From NCBI RefSeq assembly GCF_000001735.4, contig NC_003076.8:21021835-21085834 (forward strand): a stretch of DNA of 64,000 bases, in the 5' to 3' direction. Under the pieces are notes generated by a model. The model did not search any database and was not told the origin of the DNA. It saw nothing but the letters and a program-made list of their open reading frames with translations. A program made the position numbers and the translations under genes. Shown in pieces: positions 33,555-50,308 of this stretch. This DNA comes from Arabidopsis thaliana. Taxonomy: Eukaryota > Streptophyta > Magnoliopsida > Brassicales > Brassicaceae. The stretch's first letter is position 1. Every line of letters begins with the position of its first letter.

Positions 33555-34912
33555 TTAGATGGGATTGTTGTTGGTAATAACCCAATTCGAAAAGGAATCG
33601 AGAGTATTCACATCTGCTCGGTAATGTTTTTGAGTGAACTCAAGGAACATAGACCAAGTGAAGTCAGGGTATTTTCTTGTTTTCATCTTCTCCAAAATAT
33701 CACTTGGTGGTTTCACCACTTTGTCTTTCTTCGGACACAAGAAAAACGCCATCGATTTTCTCGCGCTCTCTCTATTCACAACCGCTCTATGCAAACAGCT
33801 CTTGAATATCCCGTTCGATAGAGCCTACAAAACCAAAGTTGATTAACCATTTCTGTATGAGTAACCAAAATGTGTTTACTTTCTTAGAATGTTTTCAATT
33901 ACCATGAAAGTGTCACCAATATTGACAACGAAAGCCTTGGGATTGGGACGAATGGATTGCCATTGATTGTCGACAAAGACTTGAAGGCCATTGACATGGT
34001 CTTGATGAAGGATGGTCAAAGAACTTGGATCACAATGAGGTCCTGTACCTAACGTGAGATCTGGTGTTTGGCATGGAGGATAATGATTGAGCCTCATTAT
34101 CGAATCGTTCTCTTCGAAAAATCCTCGGAAATAGTCTCGGTTTACGCCTAAACTTAAGCCCAGAAGCTCCATGATCTTGAGTGATAGAGAACTCATTGCT
34201 TCACAATAGTCTTGATACACCTTCCTGTAAAGAAGACCGGGAAAATCATTAGGTAAACCGGTCAAATTATTTCCGGTATAACAAGCCGGTTTATTTAGGT
34301 CAGACTAGAAAACAGAGAAAATAAGGTTTTGCTCTGTTTTGTGGTTCTGTTTTAAAAAGACACGTACCCAAACTGCTCGAACTCTTGTCCTAATGTATCG
34401 GAAAAGTAATCTTGAACGGTTCTCGAGCCACTATTATCGTTGGAAAACTGAAAAGAGAGAGTCTCCTTCCATGGGAGCTTAGTGGAGAATCTGCCGGTGA
34501 AGCTACTTGCATAGCCACAACTCTCACCGGGTTTTCTCTGAGCTTTCTGTTTGCCGGCGAGAGGCATGTCGAAGAAACTTTCCATCAAACGGTGAGCATC
34601 CGCTATTAGTGACTCGCTGACGCCATGATTGACGACGAGGAAGAAGCCGTGTTTGGTGCAAGCTTCTGCGATGACTCTAGGAGCTTCAAGAGTCGAGTCT
34701 TGGCTTGAGAGATCGATGAACGGGACGTTGAGCTCTGGAATGTCAATGGAAGGTTTCTCTTCGTCTGGCCAAATGAATTGGTTTGGGATTTGGGATTGGA
34801 GGTTAAGAAGAGAAGGGTTAAAGATTAGTGGAGAAGTTTGGTCTTTTTCAAGATCTTGTTTTGGTTCGTGTTCTTTCTCTGCCGGAGATGTTGTTGTGCA
34901 TAGTATCGCCAT
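33555..34912 (-). CDS. GA20OX2: Gibberellin 20-oxidase (GA20OX2)
   Basis: Coding exons on the minus strand are 34912-34368, 34224-33903 and 33824-33555, giving 378 residues, the usual length for the family. It is a cytosolic 2-oxoglutarate/Fe(II) dioxygenase that oxidises C20 of GA12/GA53 stepwise to GA9/GA20. Visible motifs are the LPWKET block (146-151) thought to bind GA substrate and a variant of the family's NYYPPCQ block, here NHYPPCQ. The iron ligands are His245 and Asp247 (HCD) and His301, and the 2-oxoglutarate pair is Arg311/Ser313 (RKS). The two intron positions match the conserved GA20ox structure. A TATATAA box on the minus strand lies at 35015-35022, about 100 bases upstream of the ATG. 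Transcription of such genes is usually repressed by bioactive GA. Confidence 0.96.
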
Positions 34913-35022
34913 TTCTTTTCTTTTTTTTTTCTTGAGAGTTTTGGGGTTTTTGTTTTGTCTTGTTCTGAGTGAGTGTTGTTGAGGAGATGGGGGAACAAAG
35001 GGTCCTTTAAGTCTTTATATAA
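34913..35022 (-). promoter_or_regulatory. GA20OX2 leader and TATA box
   Basis: TTATATAA (35015-35022) is the best TATA box for the minus-strand GA20OX2 gene and predicts a leader of about 70 bases ending at 34913. Confidence 0.55.
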
Positions 35023-36719
35023 GCAAGCTTCAAGTCATGTTAGTGTACATTTGTTTGGTTTTTTAATCTTTCTTATAATAATTTCTTCTTTTTTTTGCCA
35101 CATGGGATTTCATACTAATCTCTTTATAAGGTGAATATAATAGTGTCAAAATTGTGTATATTGAACAAAATCTTTGGTCTCAATCTAAAGGACAAGAAAA
35201 ACTAAACGACAATTAATCCCTAAATTAAATGCGTATTTGTTCATGTGCTTGGTATACATGCATGTTGGATTCAATCTTGATCTTATAAAATACATTCTTA
35301 TCGGAATCTTGCAATCATTTCATGTATATATTGTGAAAATTGTAAAAATGTTAAGTAGATTGACTATACCACAAAAGTTTTAGAATGTATGACCCTAAAA
35401 AGATTTTTTTTTGATCCATTACTTATTATGAATTTGTTTTTTGGCCAACATCTTAAAATTCTTTATGTTTTCCAATAAAATAAGATTTATTATCTATAAC
35501 ACATTAAATTCCTTTAAGTTATGTACATACTATATTGTATACTAAAATATTTTTGATGATCACACATTTAATTATACAAGATAGATGCATACTCTATAGA
35601 ATAAATTCATATTTGTTCACTACAAAACTTCACAAGATAGATACATCCTCTAGAATCAATTTTGGCTTCGGTCCAACAAACAAATTGCCATGGGGGTAGG
35701 GACTAATTGGGTATTAAAATCACATCAAAACATATATTGTTTTAAGCAAACAAAATTTATAAAATCAATGGATCCTTTTGTTGGTGTCTGTTTTTATAGT
35801 TGGCAGGAGGAAGAGGTTCCCGAGGTTGTGTTTTGGCTGTATTAGGAGAAGTGTTGGTTCCATTTACTTATTTACTTTCTCGTCTTACATAGTTTGAATT
35901 CTTTTTAAAATAATTTTTCTTAGTTGTTTGTCGATTTTCTATTGGATCGCAAAGAAAATGAAATAAGAGAAAGCATTAGTATTTCAGTAAATATTAACTG
36001 AGTTTGGATCCAAACACAATTAATAACTTTGGGCTGCTCTTATTACACTTTAATGGTAAGATATGGGGTCGATTTTGCAAACCCCACAACCTGCAGGATC
36101 TTTTGTAATTATGCCCAAATCATTCATGGTTGGTTCGACCAGTTAAGAGTTAAGACTTTGAAAAATTCGTAGATTCGTCGATATAATTACACTTTATCAT
36201 TACTCGCATTTATTTTTGTAACTAATTCCTAACATTGTCTTCAAATTGGAAATTTATTAGGGTAAAACAAACACCTTATGATAATACACCTAGTTTATTT
36301 TTTCTTCAATTTATGATACAAATAGTAAAGACCATCTTTTAAGCTTTTCTTCATATTAGTTACCTTCTACTCGAAGATGAAATTACTGATCTTATAGGGC
36401 ACCCACGAATGATATGTGATATTTGTTTTTAAACTATATGCATTTTGTTTTTGAATTACTATTTAATGGATGAACATAAAAATTGATTTTCTTTTTTGTT
36501 TAAACTTAAAAAAAAAAAAACTAAATTGAATCCGAAACGAAAATCGATATGAATCGAGGAAGTGTGTTTATTTGCTTTATATTTGTTAATATTAAACTTC
36601 TCCAAGAAGAAAATTTGATGTAGAGTACTTGTGTTCTAGGCAGGATAAGTTAACTATTTTCTTCCCACGTGTGTTTATTTGTCCAAACTCGAAACTAATA
36701 GGACATGGAAAAGGACAAA

Positions 36720-36816
36720 GAGGAGAAGAAATGTTTGGTGAAGAGAGGTAGGGCCAATAGCTACAAAGGCCCCAAACAGAAGAGAAGAGAGGAGAAGAAG
36801 TGTTTGGTCAAGAGAG
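36720..36816. repeat. 28-bp direct repeat, 69 bp apart
   Basis: Purine-rich copies at 36720-36747 and 36789-36816 share 26 of 28 bases (GAGGAGAAGAA... TGTTTGGT...AAGAGAG). This explains the repeated KKCLVKR words in the open frame at 36705-36938, which is otherwise featureless. Confidence 0.85.
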
Positions 36817-38309
36817 TTCTCTTTGCTTTCAACTGTTATCGGAATCCAAATAGCCCAAGATTCAATGCTCCCCATTGGCCACTTCCTTATTCCTCTCACT
36901 CTTTTCTCTTAAAGCATTCCTCAAAATATGAATCATGATATGGAAAACTAGTGCATAAAAATGTCTATATTTCCTTCTAAAATGTTTCGCTGCTTAGAGA
37001 GTGCATACATCTACTTCACCAATTAGGGATTTAGTTTGTTATTGTACATCCGAAAGTTTGTTTAAGGTGTTGAACCAAAAAAAGAAGTATAAGTTGGTTT
37101 AAGGGACTTTGGAATAGACGATCAAGATCAAAACAAATATGAATTGATCCATTGATTTCACATTTCTTTCTTCAACTAAGGGTATACGACATTTCACATT
37201 TTTTAAAATATCGTTAAAAGAATGTTCTTAGTATATATATACAAATATTTTTAGAAAACAATGTTCTTAATTTATTAGGTCCGATTCCATTGCCTTTTAC
37301 CCAATAAGCTAATTAAATTATTACTATCTCATCACAAATATACAATATTAAATCTTGTTTAGATAGATAATAAATTACGTTTTAGCTTAATAATAAACAA
37401 AAATTCATTAATTTCTTAACTTTTTTTTTTGGTCGGGTCATTAATTTCTTAATTTGTATGCAAAAATCTTAAATATCAAGAATTAAAAGCAGAGGAAATA
37501 ATATTTAGGTTTCAGTCATGCCTTCATATTTTTTTGTAGGATTAAAAAACAACCCCATGTACAGAATAAAAATCTAAAAAAAATAAAATAAAGATGTTTT
37601 GATTAAAGATGAATTATGATTAGAAATAAAGATGCCAGTCCAGAAAATTCAAAATATTTTGATTAGAAATACTCTTATCTATAAAATCAAAATTTTGTGT
37701 GGTCAACTGATTTAACACTTAGACTAGGAACCTAACTGTTTGTTCACTGGTAATCGAATAGCAAAATAGCTGAATTATGAAATAGCGGATTTAGTAGGAC
37801 GATAACAATTTTAAGCTAAGTATAGATGACTTTAAAAAATGCCAAAATCTACGATATAGTAGATGAATGAACTTTCTCAAATTTAGTAATAATTTAAAAT
37901 GTGTGGGGTTAATTAACAAATCACTAATCACTTGTTATTTTTTACATTCAGCGGAATCACATTTTCAAAACGTAAAAAAGTTGTATACCATTCAAATCCA
38001 TGTTTGTAACATGCATATAAATTTGTAAATGACTTAAAAGTAAAACATAAGAAAACAACAACAAAAAGTGACAGATATATGAATTTTGTTTTAGTAAAAA
38101 AAGGAATTTCTTTTTCTTTGTGTCCAAACAGATATGTATGGGTATAAAGAAGTTTCCATTATATAAAGTAACATACACAAGATATTTGTTGGTTGAATCT
38201 CAAAATAGAAAGTTCAGTCATTTGCTCAAAAAAAAAAGAAAGAAAGTTCAGTCGCAACATCCATGGCACATGGCTTTGTCCACCCAATTAATGGATCGAA
38301 AACTAAATA

Positions 38310-38425
38310 TTACTACATCCATTTTATTATAAAGATGTTTGTAATTTGGTACTTACTCTCTCTGTTTATAAATAAGTTTCATTTGAAATTTTAACATACA
38401 TATTAAGAAAACAAATGATTTTTTT
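38310..38425. repeat. Possible small DNA-transposon (MITE) fragment
   Basis: Two nearby stretches, ACTACATCCATTTTATTATA (38312-38331) and ACTCTCTCTGTTTATAAATA (about 38354-38373), resemble the ACTCCCTCCGTTTC...ATAA ends of common plant miniature elements. No intact second end or target duplication was located. Confidence 0.25.
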
Positions 38426-40199
38426 TTTTTTTTTGGTCAATATATTATATCAGTGGGGATAAAACTATTTTTTTTTTATCAAAAAATCTTTATTGAAAAT
38501 AAAGAACTATACTTATTATGAAACAAAATTTAGGTTTTAAAACAACACATAATTTTAAACAGAGTTATACTTTTGACAAAGACACTAGTTTCTTTTGATA
38601 ATGAGAAATTAGTTCCCATAAGTAGTGAAATGATGAATTTCTTTCTCATATCGAAAAGAAAATCCTTCAAGTAACTGTAGAATATGGATAATGATAAGCA
38701 TGCAATAACGATTCTACCACCAATAGTGTCAACTCTCCATAGTGCGACACTAAGACAAGATGCACGTTGGTTACAAAGGTTCTAGTGGTACTTGTCTCAA
38801 TTCGTTATCTCTTGACACCTCTTCAACAAGGTCACTTTCTCATTCTAGAGCCATCACTAAAACTGTTTGATCTTTGTATATAGAGATATATATAAAGAAA
38901 TCTTTCCAACTTTTTGTTTTTTTTAATAAAATATTTTGATCTTTGCAACTTCCTTTATTTAGAATAGTATAATCAAGACAATAAACCCGAAATTTCATTA
39001 AAAATTTATTGACTAACAAATAAAAAAAAATAGAGTCAAAAGTTTGACTAGCTTGTTTTCAACCATCAAAATGGCAATCACAAAGACGACATGAACAGTG
39101 GCAAGTAAAGCGGAATGTCCTATAGAAAAGAAACAAGACGATTAAGTAACAACTTTCGCTACACCGTTAAAAGTTATCTAAGATCAACCATGATTAAAAT
39201 CATAGTGTCAAGATTCAAATCCTGATCACTTGCCGCTAGAGTAAATATTCAACCACGTCTTCAATTTGTAAAATGATTTTCAGGTGTAATGAATAGAAAA
39301 TACCAAAGAGAATCGTCAAAACCTAATGTTATAGAGTAGTCAGACTTCTAATATAAAATGTTATAATCAAATCCAGTTGTAGTATTATGACACATTATAT
39401 TGTACGTAGGGAAAATCAAATTTTGAGATTGAAGCATATTATTCAATGAAGAAAAATTCATGGATTCGCTAGTGTTGCCAAATAAAGACGTCCAAAGTTT
39501 TTTGGGTCCATAGATTTTATTAGAGAACTCAAGAAAAGTCATATTAAGAAATATCGGAAAAAATATTATCAATTTTTAAAATAAAATTAGGAAAAAACGT
39601 TGTGTTACGATTTTGGTTAGGTACGGTGACTCAGTGAGGCAGGTGTACGTTAGTGATGTATTTGCAATACTTGTTACGTTCAAAATTTAGTCTTTTTTAG
39701 GGTGGAGAGATGTGTACATTTTCTATTTTTGGAATTCAAACGAAAATGATTATAAAGAATTGACATAAATAGGAAAGAAATAGCACCGAAACAAAGAACA
39801 AAATGATGTAAAGCGAGAAGAAAAAGAGAGGTCAAAAGCGACCAGTTATTTTACTTTCCATGCACGAACCAAATTAATACCTGAAGAAAAGAAAAATTCG
39901 AGTAACAAAAACACACTAAAAACCAAACCACACACAAGAGAAATCTCAAAAGTATTGTTGTCTTGTCACTTAGCGTTTCTACTTTATAAAACCACTAAAT
40001 AAAGTCCCTACCAATTTCACTAAACGATGAAAAAAACCTGCTTTTGACATGACAATCTCACTATCAAACTATAACTTCTCCTATTCTTATCACACACAAT
40101 AGGAAATTGCAGGTAAGTGTTGATATCTCCAAAAGAGATAACAAACAAACAAAAGGAGGGTCCTCTCCTATACTCTCTTCTCTAGTGCTCCGTACAAAT

Positions 40200-40355
40200 T
40201 TCTATGAACTATGATCAGACCTTACAAGACATGGCACCAAACCCGAATGGTTCAAACCAGAGAGTGAATGATCAGGACTCATGTTCTATGAACTATATAC
40301 CAGACCTTGCAAGACATGCACCAAACCCGAATGGTAAAACCCGGGAGTGATCAGG
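40200..40355. repeat. Imperfect tandem duplication of about 75 bp
   Basis: Copy 1 (about 40200-40275) and copy 2 (about 40284-40355) both run TTCTATGAACTAT ... CAGACCTT(A/G)CAAGACATG ... CACCAAACCCGAATGGT ... GAGTGA ... GATCAGG, with a few substitutions and small gaps. The open frame at 40307-40549 begins inside copy 2 and is probably not coding. Confidence 0.85.
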
Positions 40356-41696
40356 TCAAGGAGTTTTCAGGTGAGGATACAATTAAAAGTGGTGATTACC
40401 AAAAGGACAAAAAGAAGGTGGGGAACAAGGGAGATATGTGCTTAATCGAGAGTTTCTTTCTAATTTCAAAAAGAGTAGAGACTAATCAACAAATGCTGGA
40501 CCCTAGGAATAGACGACGTTTCGACATCGGATTTGTCACTCACAGCTAGGACACACAACACAGTTCCCCTTCCATTCTCTTGTTTATCCACTTTGAAAAG
40601 ATTACCTTCTTTTTCTTTCCTGTGGCATTATTGAGTGGAGAGAGAGAGAGAAATAGATTGAGAGTACTTAACTGATGACACTAGACATCAGGGAGCAGAT
40701 ATGATCTCCAATTGATCTTTGTTTCTTGATTCCCCAAGAAAAAGACATAACTTTATCACTAATAACGCCAAAGTATGTCTCTCACTGTTTAGGATATTAG
40801 GATGTGACCAGGCGTTTGTGCACATAACAAAAATGATATAGACAGGATCAAAAACAAGATATTTAGTTACCAAGAACCTGTGTAAAATATTTGTGGGGAA
40901 AAAACCTAGGCATATTTTCATTTGTACATATGTATATCATCATCCTATGAACAAAACAACAGACTACTTGCAAAACACATGTGTTCACAAACCTGGACAG
41001 TAAAACCCATCACAGTGAATATTGAAACAGAATAGTTCTAGATATCTTCCTTCAATTTTCTTTTTCTTTCTAGATTCTAAACAAAATATCCAAGAAAAAT
41101 GATATTGGGGTGTGTGTGTGTTATAGTGGAAGTCTTACTTGAACAGCAAATGGAATGGTCTTTGAATGGCCATTGGGAGATGGTCTCTATCATTGAAACT
41201 TGTCAGCCAAAGGAGCCTGTCAAATACATAGATGAAAAAAAACAAGTACAACTTCTCTGCTTTCTTATCTACCTGTGTCCCTGCAACTGAATATTCACTT
41301 GGTCTCCTCCAATGAAAAAGACACACCAATGAAGAATGCACAAGAGATCTATAATAATTGAGTTCAAGAGTCCAATCACAAGCAGCATAAGAGACGACTG
41401 TGCTCATCATGACCACGTGTGAGGTGATCCGGGCAATAGCAAATGACTTGGATTGCCATACCAGATATCTTGCACTAAACATTTCTTTTCTAATACGTAG
41501 TTTATCTCATCGGAAAACATGACTCCACAAGCTAAGTAAAAGAAATGCTTTTATTTATATAGAAAGACGTATATAAGTTATATATGTTACAAGGATAAGC
41601 ATTTCATTGCTCTGGAATTTTCAAATAAACATGGCAGACAAAACTGAAGTCAGGAACCCAAATTGCCTTATCGAAAGGACCATGTGACACTTCTCT

Positions 41697-46099
<4,403 letters not shown>

Positions 46100-47670
46100 T
46101 GTTGATTGATTTAGCTCCGGCGGCGATTTGAGTGAGTGAATAGATCAGTGAAAAGTGTCCGTTAAAAGAGTGAAGAAGAGAGAGGAGGATCTGGGGAAGA
46201 GATATTGAGTTGCTCGGAAGCCTAGGACTGCCACATGTACTTGCTTCGCTTATCTTTACACTTTCTTTTTCCTCCTCCTCGGTTTATTACACGTCACTGA
46301 TTCGATTAGTATATTCTTTGGTCTGTCGCAATAAAAACGTTGGTACTTGTAGCATGGCCATATGGTCTTCTGCAAATTAAATGTCTAATGCGTTAAACTC
46401 CAATAAGAACAAAAGATCTGATAATTTTGGTAGCTCGTGGAATGGCATGATCTTCCGCAAAATAAATGTGATTTTAAACTACTTCTATATATACATATAC
46501 TCATTTTATCAGTGAAATTGAGTGGGAACGTAGTAACAGTTTTGATATGAAAGTTATTAAGCATCCGTTTCGCATATGCTTAATGATTTCTTCATCTCCA
46601 TATCAAGAAAAAATCGCGACACTAAAATATCGCGAATCTTTTTGTGTTGCTAAGACAAGAAGTTGAATGGTGCAAATGGCGACACTAAAATATCTCACTA
46701 AAATTCTTGTGATTTTGGTAGCTTGTGGAATATTAATTTTGGTAGCTTCACAAATTTTCATGGGCTCAACAACCAGTTTCGACTACTATCTTGGGCCTCC
46801 TCAAACTTATTGAAGCCCAAATTCCTCTCCTGCCAACAACCAATTTGTCCACGAGTTAACCGAAACCATACCGAGATTAGTAGAGAAAATAAATCTAGTT
46901 AGACAACTCACACTCCAATATTAAAGACATAACAATAAACAACCGACTTTAAAACGATATAATAATATCTAATACTCAAAACATGTAATCTATCGACAAA
47001 ATTCATGCATTCCTTCGTCATGACTTTTAGACACAATCCTCAAAATACCAACCCCACCTCTTCATTCTCACTTAGCAGCAAGTCAACTCTAGTAGCAAGT
47101 CCATACTTCGTTTCCAAGTCTAAAATTCTGCTTTCGTTACTATTTCTTTCAATAAAGAACCATCAACTTGTAGTTTATTATTATCTCATAAAAATGTAAA
47201 AGAAAAATAAACAAAGACATAACAACTAGAATCAAAAACGGATGTTTCTTTCTTGTCACTCAAAGAACGACGATTCTCCTTCTTTTTCTAATCGTAGTTT
47301 ACGGGAAAATAAATAACATCCAAATCATGTTTCATGCCAGACACATTAAGCACGCAATTTTTCCACTATACAAATCTTAGCTTACTAATTCTTGTTTTAA
47401 TTTACGATTCAAAAAACATTAAAAGCTACAGTGTTGACCGGAAAAAAATAAAATTCAGAAGGGTTTTAAAGTTTTCTCTTGGAGAAGACGTTGCAATTTT
47501 TTTTATATTTTTGGTAAGTAACACGTTGCAAACTATTTGACATTTGTTTCTTTCCATATACGAAAAATAAATTTTATTTTTTTCTTTATGACATCAAAAG
47601 ATCTAACGTTTTTTTTTTTTTTTTTTTTTTTTTGTAGTCACACGAGTGTAACATAGTAGACCGGAAAAAT
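46100..47670. other. Divergent intergenic region, phosphoglucomutase side
   Basis: This shared upstream region lies between the leftward phosphoglucomutase and the rightward fructokinase. It contains a 16-base exact direct repeat (GCGACACTAAAATATC at 46616-46631 and 46679-46694). A degenerate unit starting TTGGTA(C/G)(T/C)T(C/T)GT recurs near 46340, 46427 and 46715; the first two copies continue with TCTTC(T/C)GCAAA(T/A)TAAATGT. A T run lies at 47609-47633. No gene was recognised. Confidence 0.6.
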
Positions 47671-47682
47671 CCACATATTTGA

Positions 47683-47690
47683 TGACGTCA
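47683..47690. promoter_or_regulatory. TGACGTCA palindrome upstream of FRK7
   Basis: A perfect TGACGTCA (bZIP/TGA-type site), followed by GCA, lies 185 bases before the FRK7 start codon. It is a candidate binding site for TGA or stress bZIP factors. Confidence 0.45.
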
Positions 47691-47874
47691 GCATAAATTC
47701 CTTACTAATACATAACCAACTTCGTCTCTTCATCTCTACTAACAATTAGCAACAAAATAAAAGCACACGAATTTTCAAATCTTTCTCTTCTCTCGCTCTC
47801 TCGAATTCTTCTCTCTGTTCCTCGTAGATCCCCTCTGTTTCCGTTTTCGTCTTTTCGAATTCCGAAGATCTCAA

Positions 47875-49616
47875 ATGGGTGAGGATGCAATCTCAGGTTC
47901 GTTTTAAAATCTTTCTTTCTTTTGTTCTTGATCTGTCGCTGTCGAATGATCTTTATAAAGCTGGATTCGAGTTGGGTTTTTCGTTTTCATGGAATTAAGT
48001 ATCTGTTTTTATTGTTTTGGCTTAAAGTTTTGTTCTTTGATCATATATCATCTTGGGGTTTTGTTCTATAGATAGATCTCTGTTTGTTTCTGCTGAAGAA
48101 CGAAATCTGTACATGCGACAAGTGTTTGAATCGAGGAACTTTGAAGTTGTTAGATTTCGAGTTTTGATTTTTCATCTCTTTTGGTAATAGGTAATCTCAA
48201 GAATCTAACGATCGACACAAGAGATTCAGAAACTCTTGTGGTATGTTTCGGTGAAATGTTGATTGATTTTGTTCCTACGGTGGGAGGTGTTTCATTGGCT
48301 GAAGCACCAGCTTTCAAGAAAGCTCCTGGAGGAGCTCCTGCTAATGTAGCTGTTGGTGTCTCTAGACTTGGTGGCTCCTCTGCTTTCATTGGAAAGGTCT
48401 GATTTTGATTTACCATTGATGATCAATCTAAGGGCTCTTGTTTTGAATCCAATCTTAGTTTTAAGTTTTGTTTATGAACTCAGGTTGGTGATGATGAGTT
48501 TGGAAGAATGTTAGCTGATATTCTAAGGCTGAACAATGTTGACAACTCTGGGATGAGATTCGACCATAATGCACGGACTGCTTTGGCCTTTGTTACGCTA
48601 AGAGGTGATGGAGAGAGGGAGTTTTTGTTCTTCAGGCATCCGAGTGCTGATATGCTTCTTTTGGAATCTGAGCTTGACAAGAACCTCATCCAAAAGGTAG
48701 ATTTTTTTCATCTTTTGATCCACATTTGGAATGAGACTAAGTCCAATGGTTTGATTTTGTTTAATTACAGGCCAAGATCTTTCACTACGGATCTATCAGT
48801 TTGATTGAGGAACCTTGCCGTTCTACTCAGCTTGTAGCTATGAAAATCGCTAAGGCTGCAGGGAGTCTTTTATCTTATGACCCGAATTTGAGATTGCCGT
48901 TGTGGCCATCAGAAGAAGCTGCTAGGAAAGAGATAATGAGTATCTGGAATTTAGCTGATGTTATAAAGGTATAATCTTTTACGCTAGAGTGAAAGATCAG
49001 ATCATTCTTAGTACTTAAAAATGACACAAGTCTTGTTGAGTGGTTTTCAGATTAGCGAAGACGAGATAACATTCCTGACCGGTGGTGATGATCCTTATGA
49101 TGATGATGTGGTGTTGCAAAAGCTCTTTCATCCCAATCTTAAGCTTCTTGTTGTTTCAGAAGGACCTAATGGCTGTAGATACTACACTCAGGTTTGCTTG
49201 TCTTTTTTCTTTCTCTAATCTTCTTTAATATCAATTCTATATCAGATTGCTTATTCTTGTTGCTATATGATCATGTAGGAGTTTAAAGGTAGAGTTGGTG
49301 GAGTAAAAGTGAAGCCAGTTGATACAACCGGTGCAGGAGATGCATTCGTGAGCGGGTTATTGAACAGCTTAGCTTCTGATCTTACTCTTCTCAAGGTACT
49401 TTACTTATCTCTTAAGTTTTACCTTCTCTGGCTTTTTGTAACTAAGACTATGAATCAATGACATTATGTGAAAATTTGCAGGATGAGAAGAAACTAAGAG
49501 AGGCGCTTCTATTTGCAAACGCATGTGGAGCCATTACAGTAACAGAGAGAGGAGCGATACCGGCGATGCCAAGCATGGATGCTGTTCAAGATCTTCTTTC
49601 TTCTACTCGCTCCTAA
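47875..49616 (+). CDS. FRK7: Fructokinase, pfkB family (FRK7)
   Basis: Coding exons are 47875-47896, 48191-48396, 48484-48696, 48771-48968, 49051-49191, 49279-49395 and 49482-49616, giving 343 residues. It phosphorylates fructose to fructose-6-phosphate with ATP, feeding glycolysis and starch synthesis. The first pfkB signature is [16 protein letters not shown] (54 onward). The second is [14 protein letters not shown] (275 onward), with the catalytic base Asp281 in the GAGD anion hole. No transit peptide is visible, so the enzyme is probably cytosolic. The first coding exon is only 22 bases. It is transcribed divergently from the phosphoglucomutase. Confidence 0.96.
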
Positions 49617-50308
49617 AATGCTTCAAAAGTCTCTTTTGAGTGTATCAATTCATTACCTTTTACAGTGTTTTTGTTTTTTTAAATATTTTTCCCCAATTTG
49701 TAGGAACTCAAGAATGTTGTGTGTGTTTTTTTAGTTTGTTGTTGATCTCCCGGAGTTTTAGTATTGGGGTGGTTTGGTTTTACTATTATCAAGTTAGGTT
49801 TTCTACAAAGAACAAATTCATGCTTTGTAAAAACTACTTGCCGTTTTATGTAACGAGAACGACACACACTCTTTAACGCAAAACCATTAATTGTTTAGTT
49901 AAACCGGTTTACGGTTTACGAGGAGTTTCCCACAGATTCCTCATCGATAATTATGTTGAGCTGAACGTGATGCTCACGTGACAAGTCAAACTTGATTGGG
50001 ATTAGTGAAATTGTGAATAGAGCTGGGGGTAAAAACGACAATTTTTATAATGTTAACGGCGTTAAGAAGGGAACGTTAAGTTCTTCAGTGGAAACTTAAC
50101 GAACATTAAACATTTCGTTATCACCGTCAAAATCAAAATCCGGGACGATAATTCTCGCACACGTTCTCCATCACTTTCCCTCGATCCAAAACCAGAGTGG
50201 GAACTACACGCGAATCGAATCATAAATGGAATGTGAATTTTGAAATCGAGGAAGAAGACGAAATCGGAGCATTATTGGATTGAGTTTTGAAGTTTTTAGG
50301 AGAAGGAA
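49617..50308. other. FRK7 3'UTR and short promoter region
   Basis: The FRK7 3'UTR probably occupies the first 250-300 bases. The remainder is the promoter/leader of the next gene and holds a GCTCACGTGACAAG G-box (CACGTG at 49976-49981). Confidence 0.5.

Larger units (their letters stand above)
35023..41696. other. Long gene-poor region between GA20OX2 and phosphoglucomutase
   Basis: At 6.7 kb this is the longest stretch without a recognised gene. It is AT-rich with short disconnected frames. Two local duplications (36720-36816, 40200-40355) and a probable small-transposon end fragment (near 38310-38420) are listed separately. Part of it is GA20OX2 upstream sequence; the rest lies beyond the 3' end of the phosphoglucomutase. 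A non-coding transcript cannot be excluded. Confidence 0.55.

Noticed and set aside
40307-40549. 80-codon frame MQDMHQTRMVKPGSD...
   Set aside because: It begins inside a tandem duplication and shows no similarity to a known family.
49021-49218. Frame starting [10 protein letters not shown] as a separate gene
   Set aside because: It is FRK7 exon 5 read through from the preceding intron.
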